This document shows, one piece after another, positions 17,228 through 21,618 of a stretch of 21,618 bases of DNA; positions within the stretch are counted from its first letter, which is position 1; each line of letters starts with the position of its first letter. Source of the stretch: an uncultured Erythrobacter sp. GTDB taxonomy: Bacteria > Pseudomonadota > Alphaproteobacteria > Sphingomonadales > Sphingomonadaceae. The position numbers and the translations under genes are program-made. Where the stretch lies: the NCBI GenBank assembly GCA_913061345.1, contig CAJXTZ010000041.1, positions 1-21,618 of the forward strand, given 5' to 3'. Below the pieces are notes generated by a model, which saw only the letters and a program-made list of their open reading frames with translations, was not told the DNA's origin and ran no database searches.

Positions 17228-18073
17228 ATGACCTTTCTCGAAATGCTGATCCTTGCAATCGTGCAGGGAATTACCGAATTTCTGCCGATTTCCTCTTCGG
17301 GCCACCTTATTCTCGTACCCGTGTTCACGGGCGCGGACGATCAGGGCCCGATGATCGATATCGCCGTGCACATAGGCTCCTTGCTGGCCATCATCGTCTA
17401 TTTCTTCAAGGACGCCTGGGGCCTGGCGCGTGGCGGTTTCGCCACGGTTGGCATCGGACACGCGCCTGAACAAAAGCGTTTGTTCTGGTGGATCGTGCTG
17501 GGAACCATACCTGCCGTGATCGTAGGTCTTTCCATCAAGCTGGGTGCATTCAACTCCATTGCGGAACAATGGTTCGGCCTTACCGTGCTGGAGGATGACC
17601 TCCTGGCTTCTTTGCGCTTTACAGACCTCATCGCGGTGAACCTTATCCTCTATGGCATCCTGCTGGGCCTTGCCGATTACTTCGGCCGCGAAGACCGCTC
17701 CTATGAAGATCTGACTTGGCGCGACGGGCTGCTGGTCGGCCTGGCACAGGCTTTGGCGCTGATACCGGGCACCAGTCGATCAGGCGTCACCATGACGGCG
17801 GCACGTTTTCTGGGTTTCGGACGTGTCGAGGCTGCGCGTTTCTCCTTCCTGCTCTCGATCCCGGCTGTGGCAGGGGCAGGTATCCTCATCATACCGGATC
17901 TGGTGGAAGCGGGCGGCGATCTTGTCCGCGAAGCGCTGATTACGGGTGTGCTTACCTTCATTGCGGCTTTCGGAACGATGGCCTTTCTGATGAACTTTCT
18001 GAAGAAGGCATCCATGCTTGTCTTTGTCATCTATCGCATTGCACTGGGCATCCTGCTGTTGTGGATGTTCTGA
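17228..18073 (+). CDS. uppP: Undecaprenyl-diphosphatase
   Basis: UppP (BacA) removes a phosphate from undecaprenyl diphosphate at the membrane. This regenerates the lipid carrier for peptidoglycan and surface glycans, and extra copies give bacitracin resistance. The 281-residue protein has about eight hydrophobic helices and both family signatures: QGITEFLPISSSGH (13-26, with E17 and H26) and PGTSRSG (180-186, with S183 and R184). The start at 17228 matches the family N-terminus MTFLEMLILAIVQGITEFLP. An in-frame TTG at 17168 would lie inside the preceding terminator. No good ribosome site is seen. It probably has its own promoter, since the peptidase terminator lies upstream. Its carrier is the one used by the glycan genes at 7618-11599, but the two are 6 kb apart. 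Confidence 0.97.
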   Translation: MTFLEMLILAIVQGITEFLPISSSGHLILVPVFTGADDQGPMIDIAVHIGSLLAIIVYFFKDAWGLARGGFATVGIGHAPEQKRLFWWIVLGTIPAVIVGLSIKLGAFNSIAEQWFGLTVLEDDLLASLRFTDLIAVNLILYGILLGLADYFGREDRSYEDLTWRDGLLVGLAQALALIPGTSRSGVTMTAARFLGFGRVEAARFSFLLSIPAVAGAGILIIPDLVEAGGDLVREALITGVLTFIAAFGTMAFLMNFLKKASMLVFVIYRIALGILLLWMF

Positions 18074-18159
18074 CGCGAAACTTTCATTAAAAGCGTTTTT
18101 TCACAACGTTATAGGCCCGAATTGAGCCATTTTCCTATCATCCGAACATGCTCGTTCGC

Positions 18160-18185
18160 GGAACCACAGTCAGGTTTGTCCCGTT
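18160..18185 (+). promoter_or_regulatory. EcfG-type (general stress sigma factor) promoter
   Basis: GGAAC (18160-18164) and CGTT (18182-18185) are separated by 17 bases, matching the alphaproteobacterial EcfG/SigT consensus GGAAC-N16/17-CGTT. Transcription would start near 18192 and give a leader of about 25 bases that includes the AAAGG ribosome site of the next gene. I looked for the same pair in front of the other genes and saw none. Confidence 0.75.
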
Positions 18186-18203
18186 GATTTGGTGAAGAGC
18201 CTG

Positions 18204-18208
18204 AAAGG
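18204..18208 (+). promoter_or_regulatory. Ribosome-binding site that decides the GlsB-like start
   Basis: AAAGG directly abuts the first ATG (18209), leaving no room for it to serve that codon. It sits nine bases before the second ATG (18218), which is therefore the likely start. Confidence 0.7.
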
Positions 18209-18217
18209 ATGCGAAAG

Positions 18218-18487
18218 ATGGGCTATGTTTTTCTGCTAGTGCTGGGGGCCGTTCTGGGATGGCTGACCACGTTCATCCTGCGAGCCGAATCCACACGCAA
18301 CCTCAAGATCAACGTAGGTGCCGGGGTAATCGGGGCCTTGCTCGCCGGCCTGGCCATAAGCCCTGCGCTTTCCGCTGGAAATCTCGCATCGGGAACTTAC
18401 ACGGTGGACGCAATGTTTATCTCTTTGGCTGGTTCGCTGGCGATGCTATTGTTCGCGAATGTTCTGCGCAGTCAGGAAGTCTTGTAA
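18218..18487 (+). CDS. GlsB/YeaQ/YmgE-like stress membrane protein
   Basis: This small inner-membrane protein of 89 residues has three hydrophobic helices (about 2-20, 31-49 and 62-82). The pattern MGYVFLLVLGAVLGWLTTFI, then NVGAGVIGALLAGL, then a C-terminal hydrophobic helix ending in NVLR, matches the GlsB/YeaQ/YmgE (transglycosylase-associated) family. Its members are often stress-induced, and their molecular role is not known. The EcfG promoter directly upstream fits such induction. The start was chosen from ribosome-site spacing; using the ATG at 18209 would add MRK. The next gene, an acidic lipoprotein, follows after 92 bp with its own ribosome site and could be partly co-transcribed, since no terminator is seen between them. 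Confidence 0.85.
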   Translation: MGYVFLLVLGAVLGWLTTFILRAESTRNLKINVGAGVIGALLAGLAISPALSAGNLASGTYTVDAMFISLAGSLAMLLFANVLRSQEVL

Positions 18488-18579
18488 CCGAGCCACAATC
18501 CTGCCACAATATGATCGAGGGCCAAAATCAGCATGGAGTGGGCCCGTAATTTCGCTCCTACTCAATCAAGGAATTCTCA

Positions 18580-18825
18580 ATGAAGAAGATCGTAGCTTTC
18601 GCTTCCGCCGCCGTTCTCGGTCTGGGTGTCGCAGCATGTGACAGCGCCGCCGAAAATGAAGCCGAAGAGAACATCGAAGAGATGGAAGATGCTCGCGACG
18701 CTGAAGTCAACCAGATGGAAGACGAAGGCATGATCACCGACGATCAGGCCGACGCGATGGACGACCAGACCGATGCCATGGAAGAATCCATGGAAGAGCA
18801 GGCTGACGAAATCGACGAAATGTAA
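18580..18825 (+). CDS. Small, highly acidic lipoprotein
   Basis: This 81-residue protein has a type II signal peptide with lipobox VAAC (C20), so it should be lipid-anchored. The mature part of 62 residues contains 28 Asp/Glu, a single Arg and no Lys, and should form a helix. From about residue 54 it runs in seven-residue units ending mostly in Met (DDQADAM, DDQTDAM, EESMEEQ, ADEIDEM). Asp at position +2 after the Cys is the inner-membrane retention signal in E. coli; whether that rule holds here is uncertain. AAGGAA lies six bases before the ATG. A strong terminator follows. I know of no function. It resembles the lipoprotein at 20160-20471 in signal peptide and composition. Confidence 0.85.
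   Translation: MKKIVAFASAAVLGLGVAACDSAAENEAEENIEEMEDARDAEVNQMEDEGMITDDQADAMDDQTDAMEESMEEQADEIDEM
18739..18780 (+). repeat. Imperfect 21-bp tandem duplication within the acidic lipoprotein
   Basis: Two adjacent 21-base units (18739-18759 and 18760-18780) agree at 17 of 21 positions and encode DDQADAM and DDQTDAM. Two of the four differences are silent and the others are conservative in effect, as expected of an old in-frame duplication. Confidence 0.7.
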
Positions 18826-18847
18826 TCTTCGGTTCAACCGACTTCAG

Positions 18848-18885
18848 AAAAACCGGCGCTGGTTCGCTCCAGCGCCGGTTTTTTT
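18848..18885. terminator. Bidirectional rho-independent terminator
   Basis: AAAAACCGGCGCTGG (18848-18862) and CCAGCGCCGGTTTTT (18869-18883) pair perfectly over 15 bases around a six-base loop. There is a T-run on the plus strand and, from the leading A-run, a T-run on the minus strand. It lies between the convergent lipoprotein and phhA genes and should stop transcription from both sides. Confidence 0.93.
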
Positions 18886-18925
18886 GTGGACGATTTGAAG
18901 GTGGCCGGGAAACTTGGCTTCGCTG

Positions 18926-19897
18926 CTAAACCGGCTTTGCGCTCGATCCCCGTCCACCGCGCAGAAAATACTCCTGCGTACCGCGATGCAACACGTTGTC
19001 GACATCGATCACGGCAGAATTGGCGTAGGTGAAGCCCGCGCCCAGATTGCGATAGAGCCGGTCGAAATCGCGCTCCACCGTTTGCCGGTAGAGATCCTCG
19101 AAGCTCTCGATCACGAAATAGGTCGGTTGCAGATCGTCGATCACGTAATCGGTGCGCATTACCCGGTCCACGTTCAGCATGATGCGATTGGGGCTTTCCC
19201 CTTCCAGCGCGAAAATCGCTTCTGTCGGACCGGAAAGGATGCCTGCGCCGAAAATGCGCGGCTCACCTGCCTCCAGCATCAGGCCGAACTCGACAGTGTA
19301 CCAGTATAGCGAGCCCAACGCCTTCAACTTGTTGTAGCGCATGGCCTTCCACCCGGCGCGGCCGTATTCCTGCATGTAATCGGCAAAGGTAGGATCGGTC
19401 AGCAAAGGTACGTGGCCGAATACATCGTGGAACACGTCGGGTTCCTGGATATAGTCGAACGTCTCTCGCGTGCGGATGAAATTGCCTGCCGGAAAGCGGC
19501 GGTTGGCAAGGTGCCAGAAAAACACGTGATCGGGGATCAGCATGGGCACAGGCACCACGCTCCAGCCGGTCATGCCGCCAAGCTCTTCCGAAAGACGGGC
19601 AAAATCGGGGACGCCGCCCTTGCCCAGATCCAGCTTCTCCAGCCCCTCCAGCATGGCGGTGCAGGCGCGACCGGGCAGTACGCGCATCTGACGGGCGAAC
19701 AGGTCGTCCCAGATGTCATCGTCTTCCGAAGTGTACTGTGTCTGCTGCGGCTCAAGCCAGTCTTCGCCCACATGATCGGGGCGCTTCAGCGGGGCAGTGA
19801 ACACGCTGCTGTCGACATCGGGTAGCGTGGTGAAATCTTCTTTTTTTCCGGCAGCTTGGCTTGTCGCTGCGTGCGGCTTCTCGGCAAGGTCGGTCAT
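18926..19897 (-). CDS. phhA: Phenylalanine 4-monooxygenase (phenylalanine hydroxylase)
   Basis: This is an iron- and tetrahydropterin-dependent enzyme that converts phenylalanine to tyrosine. The 323-residue monodomain form is typical of bacteria. The iron ligands are H157 and H162 in FHDVFGHVPLL and E203 in YWYTVEFGL. The conserved SGPTEAIFAL is present at about 222-231. I chose the ATG at 19897 (MTDLAEKPHAA). An ATG ten codons earlier has no ribosome site and would lie across a good promoter -10 box. No ribosome site is seen before 19897 either, which fits a leaderless transcript. No pterin-4a-carbinolamine dehydratase (phhB) or regulator gene is adjacent. It is preceded on the same strand by two small lipoprotein genes, with a 47-bp gap. 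Confidence 0.96.
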   Translation of the reverse strand: MTDLAEKPHAATSQAAGKKEDFTTLPDVDSSVFTAPLKRPDHVGEDWLEPQQTQYTSEDDDIWDDLFARQMRVLPGRACTAMLEGLEKLDLGKGGVPDFARLSEELGGMTGWSVVPVPMLIPDHVFFWHLANRRFPAGNFIRTRETFDYIQEPDVFHDVFGHVPLLTDPTFADYMQEYGRAGWKAMRYNKLKALGSLYWYTVEFGLMLEAGEPRIFGAGILSGPTEAIFALEGESPNRIMLNVDRVMRTDYVIDDLQPTYFVIESFEDLYRQTVERDFDRLYRNLGAGFTYANSAVIDVDNVLHRGTQEYFLRGGRGSSAKPV

Positions 19898-19904
19898 GTT
19901 GCAT

Positions 19905-19934
19905 ATGATACCACATGCAGGGGCCATACGGCAA
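19905..19934 (-). promoter_or_regulatory. phhA promoter, probably leaderless, with overlapping imperfect palindrome
   Basis: On the minus strand TTGCCG (19929-19934) and TATCAT (19905-19910) are separated by 18 bases. Only seven bases lie between the -10 box and the phhA ATG, so transcription should start at or next to the start codon. The -10 box sits inside an imperfect palindrome, 19901-19918, with seven of nine base pairs matching, a possible repressor site. Confidence 0.5.
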
Positions 19935-19944
19935 TCGGGTTGGC

Positions 19945-20163
19945 CTAGGCCTCGGGCGGCTCCAGCGGTTCGTCATCGGATATAGACTCTGCCGGTTCAC
20001 GTGCTTCCAGCATGGCTGCCGCATCTTCCAGCGCGGCCTCCTCGTCCTGCGCGTCCGGAGACGTTGCGGGGCTGCCCTCACTGCCGCAGCCCATCACACA
20101 AAGTGAAAGGGCCAGACCCGCCAAGGCCTGGCCCCATCGTAGTGGCACAGGTGTGCCGATCAT
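19945..20163 (-). CDS. Small acidic lipoprotein, translationally coupled
   Basis: This 72-residue protein has an N-terminal signal (about residues 8-25) ending in lipobox VMGC, with C26 as the lipid anchor. The 47-residue mature part (GSEGSPATSPDAQDEEAAL...) is rich in Glu, Asp, Ala and Pro and has no recognisable domain. The +2 residue is Gly, which would allow outer-membrane sorting under the E. coli rule. Its ATG overlaps the stop of the upstream lipoprotein gene in ATGA, so the two are translated together and probably function together. The function is unknown. The low-complexity tail makes it a weaker call than its neighbour, but the lipobox and overlap support it. Confidence 0.72.
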   Translation of the reverse strand: MIGTPVPLRWGQALAGLALSLCVMGCGSEGSPATSPDAQDEEAALEDAAAMLEAREPAESISDDEPLEPPEA

Positions 20164-20471
20164 TCGGCAGCGTCTTCCATCGTATCCTGCGCAGCTTCGG
20201 CAGCGGCAATGGCATCGTCCACCGCGTTTTCGGCAGCATCGCCGGCAGCTTCGGCCTGCTCTTCGCCCTCGTCCATGGCGGCGTCGATATCCTCTCGGGC
20301 GTCGTCCATCATGGCATCTTCATCGACGACCGGATCAGGTGCACCTTCCATCGCATCGTCCGAAGGCACTTCGACGGTATCGGCCACGGCATCGTCGGAT
20401 GCATCGGTGGTATCCCCGCAGGCAGAAAGCGCGAGGACGGCGGTGCTGGCAATAATGGCAAGTTTCTTCAT
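20160..20471 (-). CDS. Acidic helical lipoprotein
   Basis: This 103-residue protein begins MKKLAIIASTAVLALSAC, a type II signal peptide with lipobox LSAC (C18). The 86-residue mature part contains 32 Asp/Glu and one Arg. Its second half (DDAREDIDAAMDEGEEQAEA and onward) is an Ala/Glu/Asp-rich probable helix. I chose the start at 20471 because of the signal peptide; the frame continues upstream without support. A purine-rich GGAGGGAAAGGG stretch lies upstream, ending eleven bases before the ATG. The gene is divergent from recQ over 120 bp and overlaps the next lipoprotein by 4 bp. Signal peptide and composition resemble the lipoprotein at 18580-18825, so distant paralogy is possible. No function is known to me. 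Confidence 0.82.
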   Translation of the reverse strand: MKKLAIIASTAVLALSACGDTTDASDDAVADTVEVPSDDAMEGAPDPVVDEDAMMDDAREDIDAAMDEGEEQAEAAGDAAENAVDDAIAAAEAAQDTMEDAAE

Positions 20472-20591
20472 GGCGTGGATGGCCCTTTCCCTCCAGTTGA
20501 TAGGAAAGTGCCCAATACCCCACCAGTGCGCGCGTGGAAATGCCCTATCGGGGTGTGGCGGCGGGCGCTGCGACCTGTCACAGCGGCTGCG

Positions 20592-21571
20592 ATGTCCCAA
20601 ATCCTCGATCCTGGCCCTGCTCTTGGCCCTTCTCTTGGCATGGCGCGCGACGAACTGCGCCGCCTATTCGGTTTTCCCGACTTTCGCGGAAAGCAGGCGG
20701 ACGTGGTAGGGCGCGTACTGCGCGGCGAATCGACCCTGGCGGTGATGCCGACAGGCGCGGGCAAGTCCCTCACCTATCAGCTTCCCGCCACGATGCTGGA
20801 TGGCACCTGCGTGGTGATTTCTCCGCTGATCGCCCTGATGCATGACCAACTGCGTGCCGCGCGCGCCAACGGTATCCGCGCCGCCACGCTGACCAGCGCC
20901 GATGCCGACTGGCGCGAGACGATGGACGCCTTCCGGGCGGGCGAGCTGGACCTGCTGTACGTTGCCCCCGAACGTGCCAGCCAGCCGGGTTTCCGCGATC
21001 TTCTCGGATCAGCCAGGCTGGCCCTGTTCGCCGTGGACGAGGCACATTGCGTTTCCGAATGGGGGCATGATTTTCGCCCCGATTATCGCCAGCTGCGCCC
21101 GCTTATGGATGCCTTCGCGCATGTTCCGCGCCTGGCGCTGACGGCTACGGCGGATGCGCATACCCGCGCCGACATCCTCGCCCAGCTGGGTATTCCTGCA
21201 GATGGCCTGATCGTGGCCGGTTTCGATCGTCCCAATATCCGCTACGCAATCCGCCCGCGCGATTCGTTGCCACGCCAGCTTGAGCGCCTGTGCCAGGATA
21301 ATCCCGGCCCCGGCATCGTCTACGCGCCCACCCGCCGGAAGGTGGAGCAACTGGCCGACGCGCTGGGCAAGGCCACGGGCCGCCCCGTGCTGCCCTATCA
21401 TGCTGGCTTGCCGCCCGAAGTGCGCGCCGCGAACCAGGCAGCTTTCGTATCATCGGAAGACATGGTGATGGTGGCGACGATTGCCTTTGGCATGGGGATC
21501 GACAAACCCGATGTACGCTTTGTCGCCCATGCCGCCACGCCCAAATCGATAGAAGCTTACTATCAGGAAAC
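20592..21571 (+). CDS. recQ: ATP-dependent DNA helicase RecQ, N-terminal 326 residues
   Basis: RecQ is a 3'-5' DNA helicase of recombination and fork repair. Visible motifs are I (TGAGKS, 54-59), II (DEAH, 149-152, continuing into the RecQ aromatic-rich loop CVSEWGHDFRPDY), III (ALTATAD), IV (YAPTRRKVEQLA) and V (VATIAFGMGIDKPDV). The gene is cut after YYQE, exactly where the family continues into motif VI (GRAGR). The zinc-binding, winged-helix and HRDC parts are lost to the contig end. The residues read beyond 21571 come from adapter. The start at 20592 (MSQILDPGP) is uncertain. ATG at 20640 (MARDELRRLFGF) is closer to where the conserved part begins, and neither has a clear ribosome site. 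Confidence 0.94.
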
Positions 21572-21618
21572 CTGTCTCTTATACACATCTCCGAGCCCAC
21601 GAGACTAGGCATGATCTC
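21572..21618 (+). other. Nextera i7-side adapter, non-genomic
   Basis: Bases 21572-21590 are the Tn5 mosaic end (CTGTCTCTTATACACATCT). Bases 21591-21605 are the read-2 overhang. Bases 21606-21613 are TAGGCATG, which I recall as Nextera XT i7 index N706. The last five bases start the flow-cell sequence. Translations across it give the well-known artefact peptides LYTSPSPRD (plus) and VGSEMCIRDR (minus). Confidence 0.98.

Noticed and set aside
18075..18101. Weak hairpin with six T after uppP
   Set aside because: The stem is only 3-4 bp with mismatches and AT-rich. It is too weak to call a terminator.
18488..18579. GGGCC/GGCCC inverted pair before the acidic lipoprotein
   Set aside because: It is a five-base stem around a 17-base loop, likely chance in GC-rich DNA.
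20001..20591. Upstream extension of the recQ frame by 197 codons
   Set aside because: It runs antisense through both lipoprotein genes, is Pro/Arg/His-rich, and recQ homology begins only after 20592.

Overview
The window looks like one contig from a GC-rich alphaproteobacterium. A member of Sphingomonadales, probably Erythrobacteraceae-like, is my best guess. That guess rests on gene content (alphaproteobacterial GltBD, exosortase-A-type glycosylation genes, PHA depolymerase, an EcfG-type promoter) and not on any marker gene. Both ends are Illumina Nextera adapter sequence with index bases still attached (1-43 and 21572-21618). The two terminal genes, gltD and recQ, are therefore cut by library or assembly artefacts and not by biology.

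Layout, left to right. (i) 44-8847, all minus strand: the exosortase-A-associated glycosyltransferase gene, then a gene for a large membrane-anchored, acidic, apparently disordered protein of unknown function, then gltB and gltD (glutamate synthase). (ii) 8954-11599, plus strand, divergent from the glycosyltransferase: a 51-residue membrane micro-protein, a TIGR03097-like O-glycosylation ligase and an acyltransferase-3, joined by stop/start overlaps of 8 and 4 bp. (iii) 11616-12845, minus: intracellular PHA depolymerase phaZ. (iv) 13054-18487, plus: an MsbA-like exporter, a secreted M13 zinc peptidase ended by a clear terminator, the undecaprenyl-diphosphatase uppP, and a GlsB/YmgE-like stress membrane protein behind a textbook EcfG (general stress sigma) promoter. 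(v) 18580-20471: three small, very acidic lipoprotein genes surrounding phhA (phenylalanine hydroxylase). phhA appears to have a leaderless promoter. (vi) 20592-21571, plus: recQ, cut just before helicase motif VI.

How the genes may work together. The glycosyltransferase, micro-protein, ligase and acyltransferase look like part of an exopolysaccharide or protein-glycosylation locus of the exosortase (XrtA/PEP-CTERM) type. No exosortase and no obvious PEP-CTERM substrate lies in the window. UppP recycles the undecaprenyl carrier such a pathway would use. The M13 peptidase, exporter, GlsB-like protein and lipoproteins are also envelope functions, but nothing in the sequence shows one regulon. 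gltBD, phhA and phaZ are ordinary nitrogen, aromatic amino acid and carbon-storage genes.

No tRNA, rRNA, CRISPR array, insertion sequence or prophage gene was seen. No gene-free stretch reaches 300 bases. The longest gaps are 5320-5523 (candidate gltB promoter), 12846-13053 (phaZ promoter and two dyads), 18074-18217 (EcfG promoter) and 14839-14979 (nothing recognisable apart from the ribosome site of the peptidase). I found no convincing new multi-gene system. The best leads are the EcfG promoter, the acidic lipoprotein group, the leaderless phhA promoter, the micro-protein and the acidic membrane protein.
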